NCBI RefSeq assembly: GCF_900091525.1
Contig: NZ_FMCU01000002.1
Coordinates: 62,001 to 126,000 of the forward strand
Length of the DNA stretch: 64,000 bases
Direction: 5' to 3'
Origin: Micromonospora matsumotoense
GTDB lineage: Bacteria > Actinomycetota > Actinomycetes > Mycobacteriales > Micromonosporaceae
The notes under the pieces were generated by a model. The model worked only from the letters and a program-made list of their open reading frames with translations, did not search any database and was not told the DNA's origin. Position 1 is the stretch's first letter; each line of letters begins with the position of its first letter. Both the position numbers and the translations under genes were made by a program. Below are positions 41,244 through 49,611 of the stretch, piece by piece.

Positions 41244-42074
41244 TCAGGTCAGGGCCTCCACCACGGCGGTGGCCCGCTGCTCGTGCCGCGCGTAGGCGTC
41301 GGGGTAGGCGGAGATCTGCACGGCCTGCGCGGCGGCGGTGACGCTGAGGTCCCGCCAGCCGGGGATCTCGGCCAGCGCCGAATAGAAGGCCCGGGCCGCA
41401 TAGTCGGGACGCATCAACTGGGCCACGCTGCCCCAGCCGCTGCTCGGGCGCTGCTGGAACAGGCCGAGCGAGTCGTGGTCGGACCCGCTGCCCTGGTGCG
41501 GGTGGTCGTACGACTCGGGCAGCACGTCGCTGGCGAGGTTGTGCAGGTCGCTCTCCTGCATGGCGGTGGCGACGGCGACCACCATGCCGCGCCGGGGCAC
41601 GCCGAGGTCGACACCGACGTCGACGATCTTCTTGGCGTTGTCCATCTGGAGCGGGGTGAGGCCGGCGACCGGGCGGGGCCGGGCCGGTGTCGTCGTGGCG
41701 CTGCGGGCGGCCGGTGGGCGGGGACTCGCCGGGACCGGGGTGACCGGGACGGCCAACGGCGCGGCGGCCCGTTCCCGGGCCCGGGAGGCCCGCTGCTCGT
41801 CGGCGGCCCGGTCGGCCAGCACCTCCTGCACCGGCCGGGGCTGCCGGTCGACGTGGTGCGTGCCGGCGAACGCGAGCAGTCCCAGGCAGCAGGTGACGCC
41901 GCCGGCGAGAGCGATCCGGGCGGGGGCCGAGGTGAGCGCGGCGCGGGCACCCTGCCGGGGCGGCTCCGGTGCGCGGTGTCGGCCGATCCTCCGTTCGTCC
42001 GAGGCCACCCCGGTCGAAGGGCCAGCCGGGCACGGTCGGGCCGGTTGCTGCTCAGCGGTGTCGTCGGGGTGCAC
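41244..42074 (-). CDS. Lytic-transglycosylase-like secreted or membrane-anchored protein
   Basis: 276 aa from a GTG. One transmembrane or signal-anchor segment (~52-70, IALAGGVTCCLGLLAFAG), an Ala/Pro-rich linker, then a lysozyme-like domain (~145-275): GMVVAVATAMQESDLHNLAS with the catalytic-type Glu, and DSLGLFQQRPSSGWGS. This C-terminal module is widespread in actinobacteria and is presumed to cleave peptidoglycan. The upstream 270 nt hold an AT-rich patch (42155-42215) likely to contain its promoter; no c-di-AMP riboswitch is visible. Confidence 0.85.
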   Translation of the reverse strand: MHPDDTAEQQPARPCPAGPSTGVASDERRIGRHRAPEPPRQGARAALTSAPARIALAGGVTCCLGLLAFAGTHHVDRQPRPVQEVLADRAADEQRASRARERAAAPLAVPVTPVPASPRPPAARSATTTPARPRPVAGLTPLQMDNAKKIVDVGVDLGVPRRGMVVAVATAMQESDLHNLASDVLPESYDHPHQGSGSDHDSLGLFQQRPSSGWGSVAQLMRPDYAARAFYSALAEIPGWRDLSVTAAAQAVQISAYPDAYARHEQRATAVVEALT

Positions 42075-42345
42075 CCGCCGAGGCTAGAGAGGTTTCGGCC
42101 GTAGGCCACCACCGCTGCGGGTGGCCTGCACCACAACGGGCCACGAGCCGCCCGGACATCCATCATCAAAAGCGACTAGATTCGCTAAAGCGCTAAGTCA
42201 ACCTTGTCTCTTATGGAGCCTTTTCCGTGCGGTAACGGACGGAAGTCGATCGTTCTCGACCGATGGCCGGGCCTGGGTCGTCCGGCGGAAGTGCCGGTGG
42301 CCGTACCGTCGATGGGCTGTCCACCGGACGGATGGGCGGCGCAAC

Positions 42346-42771
42346 TCAGTGGCGGCCGTTCTCGGCCGCGCTCACCGTCAACCGGTGCCGGCTGTTGTCA
42401 TCGCTGGAGAAGGGCCACAGCCGATCGGCGTACGCGACCAGCTCGGCCAGCTGGTCCCGGCTCAACCCCACCGACGAGATGCTGGCGTGCACGTCGGCCC
42501 GGTACCGGCCGTCGTCGTCGCGCCCCAGCTTGGCCTCGGCGGTCACCTGCACCGTGTGCGCCTCGTCGGTGATCGCCCCGGCCGCCTCGACCGCCGCATG
42601 GTGCAGGCAGGAGGCGAAGGCGGCGGCGAGCAACTGCTCCGGGGTCAACCCGGTGCAGTGCGGCGCGAGCGGCGACGCCAACGCGGAGGAGAGCCCGCCG
42701 TCGTCGGTGCGTACATGTCCGCCCGTGGCGGTCGCGCTGGCCTCGTGCAGCCAGGAACTCGGATCCGGCAT
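42346..42771 (-). CDS. OsmC/Ohr-family protein
   Basis: 141 aa. Ohr/OsmC fold: GLTPEQLLAAAFASCLHHAAV, carrying the peroxidatic Cys, and later AELVAYADRLWPFSS, where Ohr proteins have the second Cys (CPYS); here it is Trp-Pro. It may still handle peroxides with an external thiol, or have lost the activity. Ends 17 nt away from nothing else on its strand; the kinase gene lies upstream, co-oriented, ~85 nt apart. Confidence 0.85.
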   Translation of the reverse strand: MPDPSSWLHEASATATGGHVRTDDGGLSSALASPLAPHCTGLTPEQLLAAAFASCLHHAAVEAAGAITDEAHTVQVTAEAKLGRDDDGRYRADVHASISSVGLSRDQLAELVAYADRLWPFSSDDNSRHRLTVSAAENGRH

Positions 42772-42858
42772 CGCGTTCCTCCCTCACTCGTCGGCCGGAT
42801 TCCCGGCCACGAACGGGTGAAACGCCGTGGCCCGCAGCGCCCGGCGGGCGGCACCGGG

Positions 42859-43854
42859 TCAGAGCGATCCGGTACGGGACCGGTCGTGCAGCGCCACCGC
42901 CTCGGTCGCCTCCGTCGTCGCCCGCTCGGTCCACGGCGCCACCGCCTCGGTCGCCTCCGTCGCCGCCTGCTCGGTCCACGGCGACATCGCGGCCACCCGG
43001 GGCCGGGGCACCGAGCTCAGCATCGGCACGTAGACCCGGGCGTCGACCACCTCCGCCAGCTCCAGCGCCGCCACCAGGCTGCTGGGCCGCTGGTGCGGGT
43101 CGTCGTCGAGGCAGCGTCGGCACAGGTCCACCACCTCGGGCGGCAACCCCACGATGGGTGGCAGCGGCTCCGCCGTGATCTTTCGACGGGCCCCGACCAA
43201 CTGGGTGGCGGTGGTCCCCGCCGCGTACGGCAACCGCCTGGTGAGGCAGTAGTAGAGCAGCACCCCCACCGCGTACATGTCGGCGGCGGGGGTGGCCGGC
43301 TGCCGGTCGAACTGCTCCGGGGCCAGGTACGCCGGAGTCCCCACCACCATGCCGTCCGGGCTGTGGTCGCGGGCCCCGGCCGGGGTGGCGATGCCGAAGT
43401 CGAGCACCTTCGCCCCCGACGGGGTGAGCATGACGTTGGCCGGTTTGACGTCGCGGTGCACGATGCCGTGCGCGTGGGCCGCGGCCAGCGCGGCGGCCAC
43501 CTCGGCGCAGACCCGCACGGCGATGCGCCAGTCCAACGGCCCGGCCCGCAGGTGCGCGGCGAGGGTCTCCCCCTCCACCAGCTCCATCACGATGTACGGC
43601 ATCTCCCGGCCCGGCAGCGTCGTGGAGGTGCCGAAGTCGTGCACGCCGGCGACGTTGGGGTGCACCAGCCGGGCTGCGGAGCGGGCCTCGGTCCTGATCC
43701 GCTCGACCGAGGTCTCCTCGCCCCGGTGGGCGGGGGACATCAGCTTCACCGCGACCGGTCGGTCCAGCACGATGTCGTGGGCCCGCCAGACCTCCGACAT
43801 CCCACCCATGCCGATGCGCTGTTCGAGCTGGTACCGCCCGGCGAGCGTCCTCAT
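42859..43854 (-). CDS. Soluble Ser/Thr protein kinase (PknB type)
   Basis: 331 aa from the ATG seven nt after AGGAG; an upstream ATG at 43872 lacks such a site. Full Hanks kinase: IGMGGMSEVWRA Gly loop, AVKLM lysine, HRDVKPANVML catalytic loop, VLDFGIATP and GTPAYLAPEQF. The C-terminus has no transmembrane helix or PASTA domains but a 15-residue repeat (PWTE-x-A-x-TEATEAVA twice) rich in Thr, a possible autophosphorylation tail. Confidence 0.93.
   Translation of the reverse strand: MRTLAGRYQLEQRIGMGGMSEVWRAHDIVLDRPVAVKLMSPAHRGEETSVERIRTEARSAARLVHPNVAGVHDFGTSTTLPGREMPYIVMELVEGETLAAHLRAGPLDWRIAVRVCAEVAAALAAAHAHGIVHRDVKPANVMLTPSGAKVLDFGIATPAGARDHSPDGMVVGTPAYLAPEQFDRQPATPAADMYAVGVLLYYCLTRRLPYAAGTTATQLVGARRKITAEPLPPIVGLPPEVVDLCRRCLDDDPHQRPSSLVAALELAEVVDARVYVPMLSSVPRPRVAAMSPWTEQAATEATEAVAPWTERATTEATEAVALHDRSRTGSL
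42892..42981 (-). repeat. 45-bp tandem duplication in the kinase C-terminus
   Basis: Two adjacent, slightly diverged 45-bp copies encode PWTEQAATEATEAVA and PWTERATTEATEAVA. Confidence 0.85.
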
Positions 43855-44162
43855 CGACCCGCTCCTGTCCATGCCGACCGCGTCGCCGGGATGGCGATGG
43901 CGCTCCCCAGCCGGTACCCGGCCGCTGGTCAGGGCAAACCGCTCCGCGTGCCCGGCGGGCCGCTGCGTAGGGCAAACCGTCGGCGTGCCCGCCGGGCCGC
44001 CACGGCAGCCGCCGGGCCTGCGCCGGCGGCGGTCGTCCGGTGGTGGGCTCGGCCGAGCGACCCCGCCACGGCCGGGGTGTGCGGTAGCTTGCCCGCCACG
44101 GCCGGGGTGTGCGGTAGCTTGCCGGGGTGGCCGGCGTGTCGTCGGCCCCAGAGGGAGGGCCG
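43855..44162. other. Intergenic repeat region between divergent genes
   Basis: No gene. It contains a perfect 30-bp tandem duplication at 44062-44121 (GGCCGGGGTGTGCGGTAGCT within the unit) and, at 43930-43995, two ~36-bp diverged copies starting GGGCAAACCG and ending GGGCCGC. The kinase and the 77-aa gene point away from it, so their promoters should be here. Confidence 0.6.
44062..44121. repeat. Perfect 30-bp tandem duplication
   Basis: Two identical 30-bp units, 44062-44091 and 44092-44121, immediately upstream of the small gene at 44163. Confidence 0.9.
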
Positions 44163-44396
44163 ATGAGCGAGGTGACCGTACGCTTCGTCGGCGGGCCGGC
44201 CCACGACCTGGTCCGGGCGCTGCCGGCCGACCCGGCGGGCACGCCGCCGCTCCGCTGGGTGCTGCGCCACCCGGACGCCCCGCCGGCCCCCGGTGGGGGC
44301 GGCCCCGACCACCTCTACCAGCGGGACCGGCCAGCCGCCGACGGGGTCTGGACGATGTCCTTCGTGCACACCTATCCGATCGGGGTGGGCCAGTAG
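44163..44396 (+). CDS. Small hypothetical protein
   Basis: 77 aa with GAGGGAGGG upstream of the ATG. VTVRFVGGPAHDLVRALPAD at the N-terminus and WTMSFVHTYPIGVGQ at the end suggest a small beta-rich fold. No family recognised. Confidence 0.7.
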   Translation: MSEVTVRFVGGPAHDLVRALPADPAGTPPLRWVLRHPDAPPAPGGGGPDHLYQRDRPAADGVWTMSFVHTYPIGVGQ

Positions 44397-44529
44397 CGGC
44401 CCGCAGAACCGGGATCGGCTCACCCCGGCCCCATCCGGCCCGGTACGGTCGAGCGGGGCCGCCGCCGCGCACAGCCGGCGCACAGGATGCGCATAGGTCA
44501 GCGCCAGTAACCGGTCCCACGATGGGGGC

Positions 44530-45276
44530 ATGGTGACCGACGGGCAGACCCTACCGAACCGGATCGAGCTTCGCCGTCCCGATGGGGAGCCTGTCCGGGT
44601 GCTGGTGGTCGACGACGAACCCACCCTGACCGACCTGCTCTCGATGGCGCTGCGCTACGAGGGGTGGCAGGTGCGCAGCGCGGGCAACGGCATGGCGGCG
44701 TTGAGTGCGGCCCGGCAGTTCCAGCCCGACGCGGTGGTGCTCGACGTGATGCTGCCCGACCTGGACGGCTTCCAGGTGCTGCGTCGGCTGCGCGAGCAGA
44801 CCCCGACCGTCCCGGTGCTCTTCCTGACCGCCCGGGACGCGGTCGAGGAGCGGATCGCCGGGTTGACCGTCGGTGGCGACGACTACGTCACCAAGCCGTT
44901 CAGCTTGGAGGAGGTCATCGCCCGACTGCGTGCCCTGCTGCGGCGCACCGGCTTCGCGGTGACCGCCCGCGAGGAGGCCGTGCTCACCGTCGGCGACCTC
45001 AGCCTCGACGAGGACAGCCACGAGGTGCGTCGGGGCGACGACCTGATCACCCTGACCGCCACCGAGTTCGAGCTGCTGCGCTATCTGATGCGCAACCCGC
45101 GCCGGGTGCTGAGCAAGGCGCAGATCCTCGACCGGGTCTGGAACTACGACTTCGGCGGGCAGGCCAACGTGGTCGAGCTGTACATCTCGTACCTGCGGAA
45201 GAAGATCGACGTGGGACGCCGGCCGATGATCCACACCCTGCGCGGCGCCGGTTATGTCCTCAAGCCCGCGCCGTGA
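44530..45276 (+). CDS. OmpR-family response regulator
   Basis: 248 aa. Receiver with VLVVDDEPTL, phosphoacceptor D72 in VLDVMLPDLDG and Lys in VTKPFSLEE; winged-helix effector with LTATEFELLRYLMRNPRRVL and NVVELYISYLRKKID. It overlaps the histidine kinase gene by 23 nt; the pair forms a two-component system. The glycosyltransferase genes that follow in the same direction may belong to its regulon. Confidence 0.95.
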   Translation: MVTDGQTLPNRIELRRPDGEPVRVLVVDDEPTLTDLLSMALRYEGWQVRSAGNGMAALSAARQFQPDAVVLDVMLPDLDGFQVLRRLREQTPTVPVLFLTARDAVEERIAGLTVGGDDYVTKPFSLEEVIARLRALLRRTGFAVTAREEAVLTVGDLSLDEDSHEVRRGDDLITLTATEFELLRYLMRNPRRVLSKAQILDRVWNYDFGGQANVVELYISYLRKKIDVGRRPMIHTLRGAGYVLKPAP

Positions 45277-47011
45277 CCGGGCCGGCTGGTCGCTGCGTCG
45301 CTGGCTGGCCGGCTGGTCGCTGCGTCGTCGGCTGGTGCTCGCGGTGGTCGCCCTCCTCGCCCTGGTCAGTGTGGGCATCGGCGGGCTGACCACCATCGCG
45401 CTGCGGCACTTCCTGGTCTATCAGGTCGACAGCCAGCTCGCCATGGACAACCGTCGTTTCGACAGCCGACTGCCCGGGGACCGCCCCCCGGACCAGCTGC
45501 GCCCCTCCGACCAGGCCTCCGGCCGGCAGACCCAGCCCGACCCGCCGCCGACGTTTCCGATCGGCTCGATCTCGGTGCGGGTCGCCCCCTCGGGGGAGAC
45601 GTCGGCGCGGATCCGGACCAGCTCCGGCGCGACCGACGCGCTCGCCGCCGCCGAGGTGACCCCACTGACCCGCCTGCCCACCGGCCGCGCGCCGCACACC
45701 GTCGAGCTGGGCGACCGGGGGGACTACCGGGCGGTGGCCCGCCGGTTCTCCGACGGCGGCATCGTGGTCTTCGCCATTCCGCTGCGGCTGGTGCAGGAGA
45801 CGGTGTGGTGGATGGTCGTCGCCCAGGCGGGGGTCGCGGCCGCTGGTCTGCTCGTCGCCGGCAGCCTGGGCGCGTTGATCGTCCGGGCCACGTTGCGTCC
45901 GTTGCACCGGGTGGCGGCCACCGCCGGGCGGGTCGCCGAGCTGCCGCTGGACCGGGGTGAGGTGGCCCTGTCGGTACGGGTGTCCGCCGCCGACACCGAT
46001 CCGCGTACCGAGGTGGGGCAGGTGGGCGCGGCGCTGAACCGGATGCTGGGTCACATCGCCGCCGCGCTCGCCGCCCGGCAGGCCAGCGAGACCCGGGTAC
46101 GCCAGTTCGTCGCCGACGCCTCGCACGAGCTGCGCACCCCGCTGGCTGCGATCCGGGGCTACGCGGAGGTGGCCCGCCGGGGCCGGGACCGGGTGCCGCC
46201 GGACGTGGCCCACGCGCTGCGCCGGGTCGAGTCCGCCAGCACCCGGATGACCAGCCTCGTCGACGACCTGCTGCTGCTGGCCCGGCTCGACTCCGGCCGT
46301 CCGCTGGCCACCGGGCCGGTCGACCTGACCGCGATGGTGGTGGACGCGGTCAGCGACGCCCACGTGGCCGGCCCCGAACACCGGTGGCAGCTCGACCTGC
46401 CCGACGAGGCGCTGGAGGTGCCGGGCGATGCCGTCCGGCTGCACCAGGTGGTGGCGAACCTGCTGGCCAACGCGCGGGTGCACACCCCACCCGGCAGCAC
46501 CGTCACCACCCGGCTCGCCCCGGTGCCCGGCGCGGTGGAGATCAGCGTCGCCGACGACGGCCCGGGGGTGCCGGCGGAGCTGCGCGACGAGGTCTTCGAA
46601 CGGTTCGCCCGGGGGGACAGCTCGCGGTCCCGGGAACACGGCAGCACCGGCCTGGGCCTGGCCATCGTGGCCGCCGTGGTGGAGGCCCACCACGGCACCG
46701 TCGCCCTGGAGAGCCGACCGGGCCGCACCGTCTTCACCGTGCGGTTGCCGGACTCCACCGTGCCCGCACGGCAGGCCGCCGATCTGCCCGCACGGCAGGC
46801 CGCCGATCTGCCCGCACGGCAGGCCGCCGATCTGCCCGCACGGCAGGCCGCCGATCTGCCCGCACGGCAGGCCGCCGACCTGTCCGCACGGCAGGCCGCC
46901 GACCTGTCCGCACCGCCGGATTCCGATACGCCCGCGTCGCGGCATTCCGCCGCCCCCGCGCTGCCGGATGCCGGCGCAGCCGGGCCGCCGGATTCCACAG
47001 CCCACGCATAG
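45254..47011 (+). CDS. Sensor histidine kinase
   Basis: 585 aa. TM1 ~20-45, a periplasmic segment (~45-175), TM2 (~180-215), HAMP, HisKA with phospho-His H291 in DASHELRTPLAAIRGYAEV-type sequence, and HATPase with NLLANARVHTP, DDGPGVP and STGLGLAIV. The last ~85 residues are a low-complexity tail with six copies of A-R-Q-A-A-D-L-P. The ATG lies inside the end of the response regulator gene. Confidence 0.95.
   Translation: MSSSPRRDRAGWSLRRWLAGWSLRRRLVLAVVALLALVSVGIGGLTTIALRHFLVYQVDSQLAMDNRRFDSRLPGDRPPDQLRPSDQASGRQTQPDPPPTFPIGSISVRVAPSGETSARIRTSSGATDALAAAEVTPLTRLPTGRAPHTVELGDRGDYRAVARRFSDGGIVVFAIPLRLVQETVWWMVVAQAGVAAAGLLVAGSLGALIVRATLRPLHRVAATAGRVAELPLDRGEVALSVRVSAADTDPRTEVGQVGAALNRMLGHIAAALAARQASETRVRQFVADASHELRTPLAAIRGYAEVARRGRDRVPPDVAHALRRVESASTRMTSLVDDLLLLARLDSGRPLATGPVDLTAMVVDAVSDAHVAGPEHRWQLDLPDEALEVPGDAVRLHQVVANLLANARVHTPPGSTVTTRLAPVPGAVEISVADDGPGVPAELRDEVFERFARGDSSRSREHGSTGLGLAIVAAVVEAHHGTVALESRPGRTVFTVRLPDSTVPARQAADLPARQAADLPARQAADLPARQAADLPARQAADLSARQAADLSAPPDSDTPASRHSAAPALPDAGAAGPPDSTAHA
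46763..46906 (+). repeat. 24-bp minisatellite in the histidine kinase C-tail
   Basis: Six copies of a 24-bp unit (CCCGCACGGCAGGCCGCCGA plus TCTG), nearly identical, encoding (P/S)-A-R-Q-A-A-D-L in frame. The near-identity suggests recent expansion. Confidence 0.95.
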
Positions 47012-47055
47012 CCGGGTCATGGGGTCGACCCAACCAGCTCCCCCAGGCTGGCCGC

Positions 47056-49608
47056 ATGGACAGAACCGAGAGCCTGGTGACGACGCCGGCCAGCCCGCCG
47101 GACGCCGCGACCGCACCGCCGTCGGCCGGGCCTGACGCCGCGACCGCACCGCGCTCGGGCCCGCCCGACGGCGCGACCGTAGGGCCGGCCCGGTCGGCGT
47201 CGGTCCACCCGGGCGCGGTCGACGCCCCACCACGACGTGATCCGCGCTGGGTAAGGCCCGCCCTGGCGGTGCTGCTGCTCGGCACCGGCCTGCTCTACCT
47301 GTGGGGCCTGGGGGCGTCCGGCTGGGCGAACTCGTTCTACTCGGCGGCCGTGCAGGCCGGCGCGGAGAGCTGGAAGGCGTTCTTCTACGGCTCCTCCGAC
47401 GCGGCCAACTCGATCACCGTCGACAAGACGCCGGCCTCGCTGTGGCTGATGGCCCTGTCGGTGCGCATCTTCGGGCTCAACAGCTGGGCCATCCTGGTGC
47501 CGCAGGCGCTGCTCGGGGTCGCCTCGGTCGGTGTCCTGTTCGCCACCGTCCGCCGCTGGTACGGCCCGGCCGCCGGCCTGATCGCCGGGACGGTCCTGGC
47601 GCTCACCCCGGTCGCCACGCTGATGTTCCGGTTCAACAACCCGGACGCGCTGCTGGTCCTGCTGCTGGTGCTCGGCGCGTACGCCACGGTGCGGGCGGTG
47701 GAGACGGCCAGCACCCGGTGGATCGTGCTGGTCGGGGTGCTGGTCGGCTTCGGCTTCCTCACCAAGATGCTCCAGGCGTTCCTGGTGATCCCGGTCTTCG
47801 CCGGGGTCTACCTGCTGGCCGCGCCGACCGGCTTCTGGCGGCGGGTCCGGCAGTTGCTGCTGGCCGGTCTGGGGCTGATCGTGGCCGCCGGCTGGTGGGT
47901 GGCGACGGTGGAACTGGTCCCGGCCAGCGCCCGGCCGTACATCGGCGGTTCGCAGCAGAACAGCATCCTGGAGCTGACCCTCGGCTACAACGGCCTCGGC
48001 CGGATCACCGGTGACGAGGAGGGCAGCGTCGGTGGAGGCGCCCGGATGGGCGGCGGCGGTGGGCCGTTCTCCGGGCAGACCGGCTGGCTGCGGATGTTCG
48101 ACACCGAGGTCGGCGGCCAGATCTCCTGGCTGCTGCCGGCCGCGCTGATCCTGCTCGTCGCCGGCCTGGTGCTGGCGGGCCGGGCGGCCCGTACCGACCG
48201 CCGTCGCGCCGGGCTGCTGCTGTGGGGCGGTTGGCTGCTGGTCACCGGGCTGATCTTCAGCTTCATGTCCGGCATCTTCCACGCGTACTACACAGTAGCT
48301 CTGGCACCGGCGGTCGGCGCGCTGGTCGGCATCGGCACCGTCCTGCTCTGGCGGGAACGCCGGGCCCTCGCTGCCGAACCCGCCACCCCGGTCACCGGCA
48401 CCGCGGTGCCCGCCGGGCCGGTCGCCGCACCGGGTGGCGACGCCGCGACGGCCCCCGGTGTCGACGCCGCGACCGGGTCGGCTGTCGACCGCGCGACCGG
48501 GTCGGCTGTCGACCGCGCGACCGGGTCGGCTGTCGACCGCGCGACCGGGTCGGCTGTCGACTCCGCGCCCACGTCGGGTGTGGACTCCGCGACCGGGTCG
48601 GTGGCCGGTGGTCGCCGGTCCGTCCGGTGGCGGGGGTGGTTCGCCACCGTCACCCTGGCCGGCGCCCTCGCGGTGACCGCCTGGTGGTCCTGGCAACTAC
48701 TCGGCCGCAGCCCTGACTTCCACCCCTGGCTGCGCCCGGTCGTGCTGGTCGCCGGCCTCGCCGTGGCGGTGCTGATCGTGCTCGCCCGGCGGCTGCCCCG
48801 GCGGCTGGTACCGGTGGTGCTGGCGCTCGGCGCGTCGGCCGTGCTGGCCGGCCCGGCGGCGTACGCGGCGCAGACCGCCGGCACCCCGCACACCGGGTCC
48901 ATCCCGAGCGCCGGCCCGAACGTGCCGGGCGGCTTCGGCCCGGGTCGGGGCGGACCCGGCGGCCGGATGGGCAACGGCATGGAGTTCCCCGGTGGCGGTT
49001 TCCCCGGTCGCGGCGGTTTCCCGGGCGGCAACCGGGACGGCGGCACCGGCCAGAACGGTCCGCCTCCCGGCTTCCCCGGCGGCACCGCCAACGGCGGCAC
49101 GGGCCAGTTCCCCGGCTTCCCCGGCGGCACCCGTCAGGACGGCGGCACCGGTCAGGACGGTGGCACGGGCCAGAACGGTGGCACCGGTCAGGATGGTGGG
49201 CGTACCGGGGGCGGCCAGGGGCGCACCGGCGGCGGGATGGGCGGCCTGCTCGACTCCCGGGAGCCGAGCGCCGCGCTGAAGGCGCTGCTGGCGGCCGACG
49301 CCGACGACTACACCTGGGTCGCGGCGACCGTCGGCTCCAACAACGCCTCCGGCTACCAACTCGCCACCGGCCGACCGGTGATGGCGATCGGCGGATTCAA
49401 CGGCAGTGACCCGTCGCCCACCCTGGCCCAGTTCCAGGCGTACGTGGCCGAGGGGAAGATCCATTACTTCGTCGGCGGGGGCGGCTTCCGGGCCAACGGG
49501 GGCAGTTCCGCCTCCCAGGAGATCGCCGCCTGGGTCACCGAGACCTTCACGGCGCAGACCGTGGACGGGGTCACCGTCCACGACCTGAGCAGCGCAGGGG
49601 AGGGCTGA
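47056..49608 (+). CDS. GT39-family (ArnT-like) membrane glycosyltransferase
   Basis: 850 aa. Hydrophilic N-terminus (~70 aa), then a multi-helix membrane domain with the GT39/PMT features ANSFYSAAVQAGAESW, VDKTPASLWLMAL, and RFNNPDALLVLLLV. A cytoplasmic or external loop at ~470-510 carries an (A-T-G-S-A-V-D-R)n repeat. Further helices are followed by a Gly-rich region with GGTGQDGGTGQNGG-type repeats (~640-730) and a folded C-terminal domain. Such enzymes transfer sugars from polyprenyl-phosphate donors on the outer membrane face. The next gene encodes the likely donor-making GT2. Confidence 0.92.
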   Translation: MDRTESLVTTPASPPDAATAPPSAGPDAATAPRSGPPDGATVGPARSASVHPGAVDAPPRRDPRWVRPALAVLLLGTGLLYLWGLGASGWANSFYSAAVQAGAESWKAFFYGSSDAANSITVDKTPASLWLMALSVRIFGLNSWAILVPQALLGVASVGVLFATVRRWYGPAAGLIAGTVLALTPVATLMFRFNNPDALLVLLLVLGAYATVRAVETASTRWIVLVGVLVGFGFLTKMLQAFLVIPVFAGVYLLAAPTGFWRRVRQLLLAGLGLIVAAGWWVATVELVPASARPYIGGSQQNSILELTLGYNGLGRITGDEEGSVGGGARMGGGGGPFSGQTGWLRMFDTEVGGQISWLLPAALILLVAGLVLAGRAARTDRRRAGLLLWGGWLLVTGLIFSFMSGIFHAYYTVALAPAVGALVGIGTVLLWRERRALAAEPATPVTGTAVPAGPVAAPGGDAATAPGVDAATGSAVDRATGSAVDRATGSAVDRATGSAVDSAPTSGVDSATGSVAGGRRSVRWRGWFATVTLAGALAVTAWWSWQLLGRSPDFHPWLRPVVLVAGLAVAVLIVLARRLPRRLVPVVLALGASAVLAGPAAYAAQTAGTPHTGSIPSAGPNVPGGFGPGRGGPGGRMGNGMEFPGGGFPGRGGFPGGNRDGGTGQNGPPPGFPGGTANGGTGQFPGFPGGTRQDGGTGQDGGTGQNGGTGQDGGRTGGGQGRTGGGMGGLLDSREPSAALKALLAADADDYTWVAATVGSNNASGYQLATGRPVMAIGGFNGSDPSPTLAQFQAYVAEGKIHYFVGGGGFRANGGSSASQEIAAWVTETFTAQTVDGVTVHDLSSAGEG
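48469..48564 (+). repeat. 24-bp minisatellite in the GT39 gene
   Basis: Four copies of a 24-bp unit (GCGACCGGGTCGGCTGTCGA plus CCGC) coding A-T-G-S-A-V-D-R, in frame, in a loop between membrane helices. Confidence 0.92.
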
Positions 49609-49611
49609 GCC

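Noticed and set aside
42075-42345. c-di-AMP (ydaO) riboswitch before the lytic-transglycosylase-like gene
   Set aside because: Looked for because cell-wall hydrolase genes often have one; the conserved aptamer sequences are absent.
42121-44166. A 681-codon plus-strand frame
   Set aside because: Antisense to the OsmC and kinase genes, which have complete catalytic motifs.
44797-47740. Other long frames on both strands across the two-component and GT39 genes
   Set aside because: They run through the minisatellites as Cys/Arg/Pro repeats and lack any family signature.
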